Below are positions 34,480 to 47,228 of a stretch of 64,000 nucleotides of DNA, one piece after another (position 1 is the first letter of the stretch; the number at the start of each line of letters is the position of its first letter). This DNA is from Papaver somniferum (lineage: Eukaryota > Streptophyta > Magnoliopsida > Ranunculales > Papaveraceae). Location: positions 229,847,560 through 229,911,559 of the forward strand of contig NC_039358.1 in assembly GCF_003573695.1 (NCBI RefSeq), given 5' to 3'. A program made the position numbers and the translations under genes. The notes below the pieces were generated by a model, which made no database searches, was not told the DNA's origin, and saw nothing but the letters and a program-made list of their open reading frames with translations.

Positions 34480-35079
34480 TTTGTGTAATAATAATGATGA
34501 GGTTGAAATGTTTGATGAGTTGAATTAATACAATAAGCTTAAAAATGTTTGATTTGAAATGGAATTATATCCAAGTCAAAACATAGGAGTACCGATTTAC
34601 ACGTAGGCTTACCAAATGATAAGGGCTACCAACTTAAAATGCATTTCTTTTGTACAGCCTTATCTTACTAATTGGTGATGGTCGGTCGGCGCAATTGTTT
34701 TATTCATCTCGATAGGCACGCACCACCGGCTGCAGACCTGCAGTTGACTTTTTTTTTAAATCTCTATTAAGAAGCAAGGAGTGAAATTGCACCAATTTTG
34801 GGTACAATTTCGTTGCTCAACCTTTCCCGTATTTCTTTTGCATTGCATTTGAGTTGTCACGTTTGTAAATGTATAGGACGTTATGTGGATCCTTTTAATT
34901 CTTACAACAGGTTTGTTTTTGGTTCTATTTGAATAGGGGTAATCAGATAGAGGTCTATCCTCATTTCTTTAAAAGTGACTCTACTTGGAGGTTCTAAGAT
35001 TGTCGTTTGTTTTCCCACCCGTAGTGATTTTATAATTTTTATTAAAATTAAAATGTAAGTTGCTCTATGGATTCGGCAG
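34480..35079. other. intergenic, nothing recognised
   Basis: No coding or RNA gene is seen between the two M1 MITEs. It contains poly-T tracts and short AT-rich stretches. Confidence 0.5.
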
Positions 35080-35249
35080 TGGTATTCAGCTCCATATTCT
35101 CAACATCTCTATTTTCCTCTCTACGATCTAAACATTACATTAGAGAATGGTTAACTCCACCATAATCTGAATGCGAATCTCGATACTGATGTGGGGTCTA
35201 GATTATAGGGAGGTGAATAGAAAAGTGAAGAATATGGAACTGGATAGCA
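35080..35249. mobile_element. MITE family M1, copy B (170 bp)
   Basis: Ends TGGTATTCAGCTCCATATTC and GAATATGGAACTGGATAGCA, with the same interior as copy A (GAATGCGAATCTCGATACTG, TAGATTATAGGGAGGTGAAT). It is more diverged and has weaker inverted repeats. Confidence 0.8.
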
Positions 35250-35515
35250 TTTCCGCTGTGAATTTCCTTATTTATCCTCTTCAATTCATTGTGTCCAGTA
35301 GTAATTTATTCGTCTTCACTTCATTGTGTCTTTCTTTGAGAATGACATCGATTGACGTCAATAATTTTTACTTCTTCCAACGCATCATCAGAAGTCAGAA
35401 CAATGATATTACTCACATCATAATGAAATTTAATTATTCCAAAATTGTAATGATTTATCCAAGACTCTTCTGTTAGCAAACGACAGATCTATAACTTTTC
35501 TTCTTCTATTTATAC

Positions 35516-36447
35516 CCTAGTTAGTAAGTTCGTGAAAGATTCACGAATCATTGGCGAATTTTTCCGTATCATGAATTTTACCGTCTTATTGTGTACGATT
35601 GCAATTTCGAACCCAAAACGCGTATTATGTGGCATTCCCGTATTATTCGCGAACCGTTCACGAACTTTATGTATCCCGAATGATACGCCCGCTTAATTCG
35701 CCAGAAATTCTTTAGGTTTTACATTTTCAAAGGCCCCACTTTTTGGACTTTACTGCCTCCCGAGCATACACGACCCAATATTAGACGTTGTTGTAATTCT
35801 TATGAGACATAAATGACTGAAGAAATTTGAAGGTGAAGGTGAGAGAGATCTCAAACTCACTAACCAAACATCTAAACCACTATACCACATCCTCTTGGAT
35901 GACTAATGTTGTATATATTATTAATATCATCATACTACCTTCGTCCCTAATTATATGAATTAGTTAAAATTTACTAGTAAATTTAGAAATGATTTATCTC
36001 TCAAACCATACAACGGATTTTCGTAAACTTTGTATCATTGGAAAGCACTTTAAAACACCTACCTAATGAATATAAATATGGCTATCAAATTTTACATATT
36101 TCTTATAATAATACTAATCTATTACTCCACTTATTTATGGTATAGGTTATCTAATTAGGGACGGAGGAAGTATTAAGTTTATTTTTTCTTTAAATAACTC
36201 ACACATATGCATAAAAATTGGTCTATGACCTTATAAATACAAATTATTTGTTATATATAGGTACCGAATTTTCAGAGCCGAACTCACATTTATAAATCGA
36301 ATTATACACGTACGTATGCCGTTCCGAATTATTGACGAATCACGCCCCGTTGACCGAATCTTGAACCGAATCTGGATTTTACAAACCGTATAATACTCGT
36401 ACGTTTGTCGTTCCGTATATTTGCCGAATTCCGAATTGCTAACTAGG
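35516..36447. mobile_element. hAT-like non-autonomous element with 8-bp target duplication
   Basis: The ends CCTAGTTAGTAA and TTGCTAACTAGG are inverted copies. ATTTATAC flanks both sides (35508-35515 and 36448-36455). Subterminal zones are rich in TTCGnnAA and CCGAAT/ATTCGG motifs (for example ACCGAATCTTGAACCGAATC at about 36357). A MITE is nested inside at 35933-36172. No transposase frame is present. An 8-bp duplication and motif-rich ends fit the hAT superfamily. Confidence 0.82.
35933..36172. mobile_element. Stowaway-like MITE nested in the hAT-like element
   Basis: The left arm TACTACCTTCGTCCCTAATT pairs with the right arm AATTAGGGACGGAGGAAGTA. Length is about 240 bp with TA borders. 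Non-coding. Confidence 0.85.
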
Positions 36448-36455
36448 ATTTATAC

Positions 36456-39400
36456 ACATAAGGAGTAGTTGGGTTATTATGGGTATGATTGAGATAAGAT
36501 TTTCACTGCTAGTTAATGTTCGTGGATGTGGTGGCGGTGGAAGGCTATAAAAATTTCCGATGTATCAAAACACAGATGATAATTTACGAGGGGATATTAG
36601 GGAATCTAATTATAGATTTCTCAACGGTAATATTGACATTTCGTATATTAGATAGACATTCGGCACTAAGATAGCGCCCGGTTGGTGCTATTTCATTTCC
36701 TTTAAGTATATAAAGATTTTCTTTTATTTTTATAGAGGTAGTGGTAAAAAAATAATCTGTGGGGTCCATGACTACATGAAGGTTGGTAGAGGTTAGCCTC
36801 TGGATAGTGGAAAAAACAAACATGTTGTTTGACCGGTTCCTATTGGAAAGGTAAAGCCTCGAGTTTGTCACTTTTGCACCCATTATGTGTGTTAGTTGAT
36901 TTCCTTCTTTGGACCTCTTCCATATTAACATGGTATCTCCGTTATTGGTCCGTTTTCATATTGAGGCGTGGATTTCTTAATCTAGGTTTGATAGAGTTTT
37001 GGGAGGATTTTAGTTTCCTAATCTGAGACTAATACTTGGTGACCAAGCTTGTGTTTCTATATATATGACTAGAATTGTAGGTTTATAGACATCCAACCTT
37101 AAAGAGTGGTAAATCCTCGAGTTCTACCGTGAAGGTCAATATCGGTGTGAGAGAAAAACTTGTAGAGATGATTTTGGTGTTCTAGTGTAAGGATTAGAAT
37201 TTTGCCGCAAACCAAGTTTCTAGTTTTTCTATGTTTCTTCTCTGTTAGTAGCAGCTGTGAAGACTGTGCAGAAGAGAAGACATGGGGATGGTTTGAAGAA
37301 TGGTTAGAGAGTTGGTTTTTATGGTTTCTTCAATGATGTATTCGGGTATGTCTTGTTAACTCTTTGGATCTTGTCTTGGATTGCGGAAAGAACATGTAAT
37401 GGTCTTTGATTAATGGAAGTTTTTCTGGTGGTGTTGGCCGCGGATGTAGCCTGTAAAGGTGAACCACGTATATCTTGTGTTGTTTGGTTGTGTGCTTCTT
37501 TATCTTCCATCTTTCTTATTATTTCTTCATATTTGGTTCAAATCACCAATTTTCCTTCATGTTCATGTGTTCCGTTGCGCTTGGGGTGCCAATTTTCCCA
37601 ACACATGGACATGATAAAGTGGCAAATTTGCCACTTAGCCAGGTGAGGTTGAGTCTATACCGAGCGGTGGAGTCTCGACCGGATCAAGTGTTGACCAAGC
37701 GATCTAGTATCCATCGATGGCGGTTGAGTGTTGATTGTTCGGTAATTTTATAGTATCTTAAATTTTCTTCTTCCCTACTTTCTGTTATTCTAATATTACT
37801 TTTATTAGATAAGGGTCCTACTAAATATATTTAAATCTTATAACTGCCCTACCATACCCACACAAATAAAAAGTTTTTATTAACAAGGTTCCCACTTATC
37901 ACAACATATATATTATTTTATCAAAAAAATTATAGTTTTATCTAATATTTGCCAATTTTTTCATAGTGGGAAACGAGTTTATATTGACATAGGAAACGAC
38001 AGTGCACTTGGCGTAAGCCCAGAGGATAAGCGTAGGTCATTATTTCACCAATAAGAATATCCGTTCCAAGGGTTGGATGCAGGTTTTTCTAAAATTAACA
38101 TTTAAATATATGAAAAAAACTAATAAAGATGACTTAAGATCCCATAATTATTAACTCCATAAAACCCGCTTTTTTCGCATGCCGCCTATTGGAAGATGCT
38201 TTATTTAAATAAGATGAAGTTGTATCTCAAATTTGGATTGTGCGTGCATGTCATGTTGGGAAATAACTGAACTTGCATCGTCATGGTGCATCACGCAGAT
38301 GTGATGCTAGCCAAGAATTAACGAAACTCCATTAGTATGGTGCAATTCGCAAGTTGAGTATTGGTTGAGAATTGAAATTGCACCACTATGGTACAATTTC
38401 CCATGTTTGATGTCGAGGAAGAAAGTGGACAAGGTCTATGGCAAACATCTCCTCTTATTTTATTTATAGAACTGTCAATAAGACATGTATATAGAAGGGG
38501 TGTTGGTTCAATGTGCATTAAGATGAAATGCTTCCTTAATCAATAAAAATTACATATGTATGTAATGCAAAAATATCATCATGATGTGTTGCTTATCCGA
38601 GGTACGTAGACATCATGATTGTTGTAGTATTGAACTAAAAACGCACCACTATAATGCATTCTGATATTTCAATGAAGCAGACTCTTGTGAATCATTCGCG
38701 AAGAACCCTTAGTCTATATGAACTAGGATTTTCTTGATTTTGGCTTTACAACACATGTTGTCTTTAGGTTCTAGTCCATACATGATTATTTGCGGTATAT
38801 GTTTGATCCTTTTGACCTATGGTGTAGATTACGTAGAAAAATGCAATTAGTTGCAGTATTTTTGGTCCAGCACCTTTTCACTCATACCATCTAATTGTTA
38901 GATGAATGCGAAATGTTTGATAACGTAGTTGTAGTTCGTTTCTTAGATGCTCATATTTCTAGGCGATATAGACATGCATCAATTGCGGATTGGGAAGCTA
39001 ATCGGTATGAAAGTTAGGTGATCTTTCATAAGTACTTTTGTTACTGGAACGATGCAAGACAAGGATGTATGACTTTGGCTGATGCATCCTTGACACGACA
39101 AAGATCCATATATTCATTCAACTTATTGCCTAAGTGAAGTAAGGAACATAAAATAGGCTCACAATGGACTATGTGAAAGTCCAAAGAATATCGGCCTATA
39201 TATATTCATGGACAGGAATCGAAAGTCATTGATGCACGAAAATACATCAACACTAGCTTTTATGGCCCTGCAGCCTTCGCAGAAAAAAGTATGTTGAAAT
39301 GGTGTGGAACCTACATTTGAGGCCTCATGCTTGTAAAGAATATTTGGATAAGAAAAATTGGTGGAAGTTATGTTTACGGGCCAGTCACTCCGTTACGACT

Positions 39401-42400
39401 GGTGTATCGAAGAGTTCCGGCATGCACAGCTTGGCGTATGGGGTGAAATTTTACGATCATTCACAACCACGATTTCTAATATTAACTCAAATGCATAGAA
39501 CTTTTAATAATATTTCTTTTACTCACCCACTACATACTAGTAAAGAAACTCAATTCCTACCAAATACTAGTAAAAATCTCATCTTCTATCGAATAATAAA
39601 TAATTTTTATAATTTTATCTAAAACTCCCTCCGTCCCACCTAAATCGAACATATGCATAATAATCTAATTTCTAACGCGCAGTATAATAATTTTATGAAA
39701 TTTATATATATACGAGTACTTCGATTAAATAACTATTATCACTAAAGAGAGAAGAATAAGATACCTTAAAAGAGTAACTCTGAACTTAGCTGATGTGGAC
39801 GTCTAACGAATTTTTAACTTAACATCTTCATCGAATTCACTAATATACAGACGGGATGCTCACCAAAATGGATGTGTCGGTCCAAATCTTCGGATTCGAT
39901 CCCAAATGTTCACCCATAAAATCCAAGCTGGTATGTAATATTATAATGGGCTTTGAAAATGCAGGCTCAATATTGAATTTGCGATGTGCGCTTTCCTACT
40001 TGCGTTGGATTGCCTTCGCGCCTAGTCTTCATTGGAAAATTTTCTCAATATTGTTCTATTTGAGATATAGTACCTTCGTCTCATGAAAACTGATACTTTC
40101 ATCTTTTTAATCTTTCCTAACATTAGGTAAAAATATCATTTTCTTGTGACGGAAAAGGTATTATTCTTCCAGATACTAGAGTATCTAGAAGTTTTATCAT
40201 CCAATTCTCAAATAAAAAATATATATTTTACGAGGGTTCGTTACCCATAAGCCTTCTCTTTCCGTAGCATCTGCCTTTTTACATCCCTAAAATATTAGTT
40301 AGAGTTTTGAGGTGTATGTTCCTTATAAGAGCAAAAACTATGGAGTTGAGAATCCTTAGTCAAGATAAATAAAATTCTATCGAAATAGCGCCAATTTGGT
40401 GTTGCTTTGAATGGAAGGAAATTCCTTTCCCCAAAAATTCAACGGAACCCTCATTCATTAGATGGAGTGTTTAGAAGTATTCACTGAAAATAAGAGGGTA
40501 CTAAGTACATCGCCAACTTTTTTGTTCGAAAAGATGTATGGACAAAACCTAATGCAACCGCAAAGGACACCAACTTAATAATCTTTGACAAAATGTATAT
40601 AGAGTTTATATCTCTATCCCTTCTCAATCAGAAAGTCTAACAATGGAATCCATGAACTTGATTGTTAAGAAGAATACTTGGACGATCCCAATAATTAATA
40701 TCCGAGATCAATCTAGTCGTATGCAAATATTCTGATCCAAATTCTTCCAAGTATAAAACTTTTTATCTATCTTTCAAGATACAAATTCTACAAGAAACAA
40801 ATCTCGTAATCGATCTTAATTATATGGACGTTTCTACTAGAATTGTATGCGTAATACTTGTGCATAACCTATTACAAAAATAAACAATCTGATGCAGAAA
40901 AGGAAAAACAAAAGCCACCAGAAGTTTTGTTAACGAGGAAATTGCAATAGTAGAAATACCTGGAGACCTCGTCCGGATTTGAAAAATAAAATTGTAGTAT
41001 ACCTCTACAGACACTAGGTGACTATCAGACTTAGGAATGGAATGTAGTTGAGACCGAATCCACACCCTTTAAGTGATTCAGTGACAATCACGCTTCTTAC
41101 GTCTCCTGCACCTCGCAAGGCTTTAAACAATTCCTTAGGTAGCGTCCTTTACAGCCTAAGAGTTGCTTCATCCTAAGTGAATACTTTAGATACCAATCTT
41201 CCTCTAAGAGATAAGCTTATTTGATTTATATTTAAATCAACGATCAAGGATTGAAAACTTGTTTGCAATGTACAAAGATATCAAACCTCACAATTTCGAA
41301 ATAGTTACACTCAATTAGCTGAGAAGCCTGGTTTCTTAACCACCTATCAAGAATAATAATCAATTAAGAATAGTTTTCATATATCTATCTTAAGGAATCA
41401 CAAAGTCTGAGATGAAGAGAACTTTGTGATTTCAATCTATCTTTCCTGAAAGAGATTAGCAGAACCCCGATAACAAAATAAAAAAAGATCAGGATTTACA
41501 AACTATCAAGGTAAAGATAGTCGAACCTGGATTCACGAATCTCCAGCTGAAGTTTTAAAGTCGTAGAGCTAATTATGTTTCTTAGATGAAATCGAGGTCA
41601 ATAGAGGAAGAATTCAATTATCAACTAGGATACAAAGTGTTAGGATTTAATTGCGTTGTTATTTATAGATGTTCAAGACTTTACTTAGAATTCAAGCTGT
41701 AATAACTTGAGATTCTGTTGAAAATACATAGAAGAATATACACAAGAGTCTGTCTACGAAATCGTGTATAATGACCGTTCTTTGGCAAATATGCTTTATG
41801 AACAAAAATAATTTGATGTTCATGTGAACACTTAAGGATTTGATCATGCATGATTCACATACACAAGGTGTTTTAATGACCAATGATCTCTTAGAGGTGT
41901 TTATGAGCGTCATAGAAATGCTAAACAAATTCAAAAGATAAGTCTTTCCAATCCTAAATTGTATGGTTTGCAAACTGGTTTACCAACCTTCTTGTAATTT
42001 AGAAACTCACATATCTAGGGTTTGCGAGATGGTTCACCAACCTAGAATGAGCTGAAATAACAGAAGTTCTTAATTTCTCTCTTGATGTTTGAAACATTCT
42101 GAAATCATAAAATCATTGGTTGGGAAATTTCAAGTAATCCGTAAAACTAATTATTGAACAATATTGTTAAGGAACTTTGAACATATAATGCTTAAATCAT
42201 ATTTCGAGATGTTTAAAAAGACAAGCTTGACTCGAATTTTCTTCTTTGCAATAAATCTACTGAAGTCATATGACATAGTCTCAAATAAAAAGAATGGTAA
42301 TGCTTGTGAGTAAATAAAATGTTTCAGTCTTCACATAACTTGTTGATGAAGTCTGATACTCAACTACCAACTTCAATACCTAGTCCGAGACTTGACTAGT

Positions 42401-42474
42401 AGACTAGAAATGAAGATATATTTTTGTTCATCTAACATTGACAACATGCTTGAGATAGTAAAACTTGTGGGTTC
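36456..42474. other. long intergenic stretch, no gene supported
   Basis: About 6 kb without a gene I can support. At about 38920-39180 a broken plus-strand frame reads VVRFLDAHISRRYRHASIAD then YFCYWNDARQGCMTLADASL. It looks like an eroded coding repeat of unknown type. One MITE end (CTCCCTCCGTCCCACCTAAA) lies at 39626 without a partner. A small MITE is at 40071-40160. The 40.8-42.4 kb part reads like old LTR or spacer sequence of an unknown element. Confidence 0.5.
40071..40160. mobile_element. possible small Stowaway-like MITE
   Basis: The left end TACCTTCGTCTCATGAAAAC is an imperfect complement of the right end ATTTTCTTGTGACGGAAAAGGTA (core TTGTGACGGAAAAGGTA). It is short, about 90 bp, and diverged. 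Confidence 0.4.
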
Positions 42475-42932
42475 TGTGGGTGAAAAATATCGCACACTCA
42501 TCAGTTACGCGAATTAGTACACCAAGAACCATGGGAAGGAAAACACACACAATATATCCAAGATGACAAGCCTGATGACATCATCAAATCACACTGAAAG
42601 TATGAAGAGCACGTGCGAAAAACATCAACATAGGCGTGCGACAGTGGCGCACATCAGATCCGAAAATAAGGGCTTTATTAGCTGTCCTCCATTATGTAGA
42701 ATCCTATATAAGGAGCCAACCATCATTGTATAGAGAGAGACCCTTTTCATGAATAGAGATAAGATTTTAAGAGAGAGAAAGTGTTATTTATTTTCCAAGT
42801 TAGGGTTTCTTCATCCCCTCTGTGTATGTGCTCTAAATTTTAATATAAGATCTTAAGTATTTTCCTTATGATTTCCTAAAGAGTTTCATTAGATCTTAGT
42901 AGGGTGTAGTTGTGGGATTTCCTGCAACTACA
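42475..42932 (+). repeat. E2 5' LTR (about 458 bp)
   Basis: Starts TGTGGGTGAAAAATATCGCA and ends TTTCCTGCAACTACA. The start was chosen by alignment with the E3 LTR; an alternative TG lies at 42466. TATATAAGG is at 42705-42713. The partner LTR is outside the window. Confidence 0.75.
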
Positions 42933-42935
42933 TTT

Positions 42936-42950
42936 TAGCGCTAGGAAACA
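42936..42950 (+). other. E2 primer-binding site (degenerate)
   Basis: TAGCGCTAGGAAACA, a slightly altered form of the TGGCGCTAGAAACA site in E1 and E3, a few nt after the LTR. Confidence 0.6.
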
Positions 42951-43177
42951 GCTTGGAGGATAATACCTGTTTGTGAATCTCTTTAAAAATCAGTTTCAAA
43001 AGATTATTTGTTTTCAGTTGTTTTTTCATTCACCTTTGAGAGTTTTAAAAATTCAGATCCAAAAATCTAAACAAAAAGTTTTCATCAAAGAAAAGAAGTT
43101 TTCAACCATAACATCTTCAGTCCTTTGAAACACACTTTTTCCTTTGTCGAGAGAAGATATTGTCACAGGTACAACAA

Positions 43178-45177
43178 ATGGTGAGGCAAACATCTGCAGG
43201 AGAGAACGTTGCACCAGTTAGAAGGAGCAGGAGAATTGCAGGGAGAAGAATAGGAGAAATCGTTGAATCATCAAGGATGGGCGAAAGAAACAATCAACAC
43301 CGACAAGTTAGATCTCAGATCCAGCAGGTGCAAGAGGAAAACGGCCGCAGGAATTACGATGAGGTAAGCGTTCACACCACAGATACAGATACAACAGAGG
43401 AAAATGAGCAAAAAACTGTGGAAGAAGGAAAAATAGATGATAATGAAGACAACATGACAATAGAGCAACTCAGGCAAAGAATAGTTGAAGAAAGAAGGAG
43501 AGAAGAAGAGGCGCGCGCGAACTTGACGCGTCAAATAATGAACTAAGAGAAGAAAACCAAAGGATACAAGAGAAGAGGTCACGAACAACATCAAGAACAA
43601 CGCGTGAGAGCTCAAGATCAAGGACCAGTAGGAGCACTTTCAGGAGAAGTTGATCTGATCGCAGAGATGACGCACATGATCAACTTCTAAATAACAACTT
43701 TGTTGAGCATTTTCATGTAGGCGATAATATGCAGGACGAACGCGGTGATAACCGCACAGCACAACAACTATTTGATGACAGGTACATACAAGAAGGCGAA
43801 GAAAACCGCATATAGAGAAATGAAAGAGATAATCGAAATGACAGACAAGAAGAATATGATCGCGTCCAGGACGATCAAATACAGGAAGATGACGCAGAAC
43901 AGGCGAGAATGATACTCCATGGAAGGGAGATGTTGCGTAACCAACGCAACTGTGAAGAATAAGCAAAAAGAAATAATGACGCACAGGTACATGCAAGGAA
44001 TGAAAGAGAAAGACGCAGAATGAGAAGAGAAGAAGCAGAAGAGCGAGAGTTTCAAGAAGCTATGCGTCAAAATAAACATGAAAACAGGTCGAGGCAAGCT
44101 AGATTGAAAAGGCCTATGATGCAAGATCCAGTAGTGAATGAAGAGATTTTAAAAGAGCTAGCAGAAGTAAGGAAGATGATGACATCGAGAAGAGACGGAG
44201 GAAGGAGGCAATTAGATGAGGCAATTGAAGAAGCAGGAAAAACTCCATTTGCAAGACAGATACAGCTTTCCGTGGTACCAGCTAAATGCACTTTACTTGT
44301 GTTCACTAACATCTTTGATGGGAGTACATGTCCAGTGCAGCATATAAGGGCACACAACAGATCTCTATTACAGTGGTAGGAGAATGACGCGGTGCTCTGT
44401 AAGTATTTCCCTGCAATCTTAATTGGAGAGGCCCTATAATGGTTCGAAGGATTGCCAGTAGGAACCATCAGATCATTCCATCACTTACAAAGCATTTTCT
44501 TTGGACAATACATTAGCACTAACATGTTGCAACCAGGGATAGAAAAGGTATTCAATTAAGGAAGAGGATCAATGAAAGCTTATGCAACTTGACAACGCGC
44601 TGGAGAACCATGTGTAGCGAAATGGCAGGAAGAGTAGATGAGAGAAATTTCATATTGGCTTTTATTAACGCGATTTTTCCAACAGATTTGTTATATACCC
44701 AAATATTCAGAATAAAGGATACAATAACAATGGCAGAGTTGCGCGAGTACCAAGAAGAGTACATCGCTCTTGAGGGAAAGTAGAGAGACATGGAATCATA
44801 CCTAGTCGCAGTTGCAAACACCAAGGAAGGGAATGCAAGCTTATTACCAAGAACAACAAATGCTGTTGGAAGCACCTCTCAAGGAAGTCAGGGAAAGGCG
44901 ATTGAAGAAGATAATTATCATCAATGAGTTATAGAGATCAAGAAATGTATAAAAGAAAATATCAAGAAAGACAATATAATAATTCTGCAAATAATAACAA
45001 GATTCCAAGGTTTGACAACCAAGTAGAAGGCTATGGGGTACAAAAAAGATATTATCATCAAGGACCAGGCGGAAACAACAGAGTATACGAAGACATCAAG
45101 ATGCCGCATCTGAATACAACAATAGAAAAAATATGGGAGGCAATAATCTTAATGGAAAAAATACCCGCACACCAAAC
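43178..45177 (+). pseudogene. E2 gag (5' part), frameshifted
   Basis: ATG at 43178 gives MVRQTSAGENVAPVRRSRRI, basic, then an acidic and coiled-coil-like region. A one-base loss near 43540 ends the frame (RQIMN), while the shifted frame continues as in E3. The gag domain appears at 44020-44379 (LDEAIEEAGKTPFARQIQL, NIFDGSTCPVQHIRAHNR) and resumes in another frame at about 44595 (RWRTMCSEMAGRVDE). E4 entered just after IWEAIILMEKIPAHQ. Not functional. Confidence 0.8.
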
Positions 45178-45470
45178 TGTCATGTGCCTTGTACTTTGGG
45201 GTGCCCCAATAATTCCTTGTCTTCCTTTATCCTAACCCTGATCGGCCATTGCTAAGTGTTGGCGTCTGTTGTGAGTGGGACAGGTGTTGAGTCTTCATTC
45301 TTTTCTAGCTTAGGATTCCCTTCTCTCTCTTTTTTGCTTTAATGCTGTAATGAACACCCATTTGAGTGTGAGATGATTTTAATGAAGTAATTAGAGGCTT
45401 CTACGGCAGAGTTACTTGTTTCCGATCAAATTCCGGTTCTCTTAATTACAAATCGTACTAGCACGGTACA
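45178..45470 (+). repeat. E4 5' LTR (293 bp)
   Basis: TGTCATGTGCCTTGTAC ... GCACGGTACA, followed by the primer site. It aligns with 49989-50298. Confidence 0.9.
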
Positions 45471-45472
45471 AT

Positions 45473-45486
45473 TGGTATCTAGAGCC
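45473..45486 (+). other. E4 primer-binding site
   Basis: TGGTATCTAGAGCC, two nt after the LTR, close to TGGTATCAGAGC, the usual complement of plant initiator-methionine tRNA. Confidence 0.8.
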
Positions 45487-45791
45487 GTTCTATCCTATCA
45501 ACTACAATGGTCACTCCGACGTGTAAAGATTTACAGGATACTAACAATAGACAGCAGGGAGAAATCGATTCCTACATCTAAAGGTTAATCAGCTAGCCTT
45601 ACAGATCACTACAACATCAACTAAAGAGGATGTATAAACAGTGAAGATAGAGGTTGAAAAGAGTATGCAGTCTCTTCGATCTGAATTCGAGAAGACTTTG
45701 AAATCTCAGCTAGCAAATTTTTTCTAACAATCGAGATTCAGAGGAAGCAGAAGGATCTACAGGTGGTTTTGCTCATACTGGAGGTACAAAT

Positions 45792-47228
45792 TTGTTTGCT
45801 CACATCAACCATCGTGACCCTCATTCCTTTCATCGTATTCCTAAGCTCGATTTCCCTAGATTCGACGGCGAGAACCCAAAAAGTTGGATACAGAAATGTG
45901 AGTATTACTTTCAGATACAAGGCATGCCAGACATCAATATAATAAGAATGGCTGCTATTCATCTGGATGGCAAAGCAACTAAGTGGTATGACAATCTCTG
46001 TATTACTCAACCTCATATTTCTTGGCAATGCTTTTGCGAAAACCTTTGTGCTCGTTTTGAGAACCCATATCATGATAATATTGTGGGTTTATTCAATAAG
46101 TTGGTTCAATTAACTACAATTGAGGCTTATTTTGAAGAATTTAAATATTTGAAGGCATTGTTATTGAGTGTTCACCCACAATTCCTTGAAACTTACTTTA
46201 TATCTAGTTTCATTGGTGGTCAAAAGGAAGAACTCAGGAGTTCAGTACTCATGTTTAACCCACAGACATTGTTAAATGCTTTTTCCCTTGCTAGAATGCA
46301 AGAACAAACACTGAGCTTACAGCATAGGGTGATCAAGCACCCACAAAAACAAATTCATAAACCCTCTACCTCTAGCAGGACCTTCAATTCAACCTCCTTC
46401 ACCTCAAAACCACCTCCTCAATCAGCTCCTACTCCACCAGTTCCAAAGTCTAATACTACCATTCCACTTAAAAAACTTACACCTGAACAAGTGCAAGCCA
46501 GGAAGGCCCAAGGCCTATGTTTCAATTGTGATGATTATTATAGAAGAGGTCACATTTGCAAGAAGAAATATCTTTGTGTTTTGATTGGTGAAGAACCTTC
46601 AGGCAGTTCAGAGCAGGAGAATGAGTTAATTATGGACACAGAGGAAGCACCTGCTGTAGAAAGTGATATGGAGATTTCTTTGCATGCCTTGACAGGGATT
46701 GTATTTGCTGATACCATTAGGATTCCTGTTACACTGCACAAGAAACCCATCTCTATCCTCATTGATACAGGTAGCACTAATATTTTCATTGACAGTGCTC
46801 TGGCAAAGGAACTCCAATGTCCAGTTACTCATACTGCTAGCTTACTAGTGAATGTGGACAATGGGGAGAAAACAATCAGCTCAAGTATCTGTTCTCAACT
46901 TAATTGGTCAATGCAAGGACATAAATTCTGTGAGGACTTAAGATTAATTCCATTGGGAGGTTGTGACATTGTTTTGGGGGATGACTGGCTCAGAAATTTG
47001 GGTGACGTATTATTCAATCTTTCCAAGCTTTGCATTACATTCAAATATAGTGGTTCGACAGTGAAGAAATTCCTTCAAAAACACTCACATGGGTTGGTAA
47101 GCCAATTATTTTCAATCTCTTCTCAACCTCCTCCCTCACCACCACCCCAAATTTCTTCCTTGTTAACTCAATACAAGGATGTCTTTGATGAGCCAACAGA
47201 ACTTCCTCCTAAGGGACCTAGACCATAA
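45792..47228 (+). pseudogene. E4 gag-protease
   Basis: An open stretch of about 478 codons without its own ATG at the start. The true start is probably the ATG at 45508; a shift in a T-run near 45718 and a TAA separate the two. The gag domain reads IPKLDFPRFDGENPKSWIQK, HLDGKATKWYDNL and FISSFIGGQKEELR. The zinc knuckle CFNCDDYYRRGHIC is at about 46520-46560. The aspartic protease has ISILIDTGSTNIFID at about 46750-46795 and VLGDDWLRNLG near 46974. The frame ends at TAA 47226-47228, just where it should pass into RT. Confidence 0.85.

Noticed and set aside
39626..39650. complete MITE at 39.6 kb
   Set aside because: Only one end (CTCCCTCCGTCCCACC) is visible; no inverted partner found nearby.
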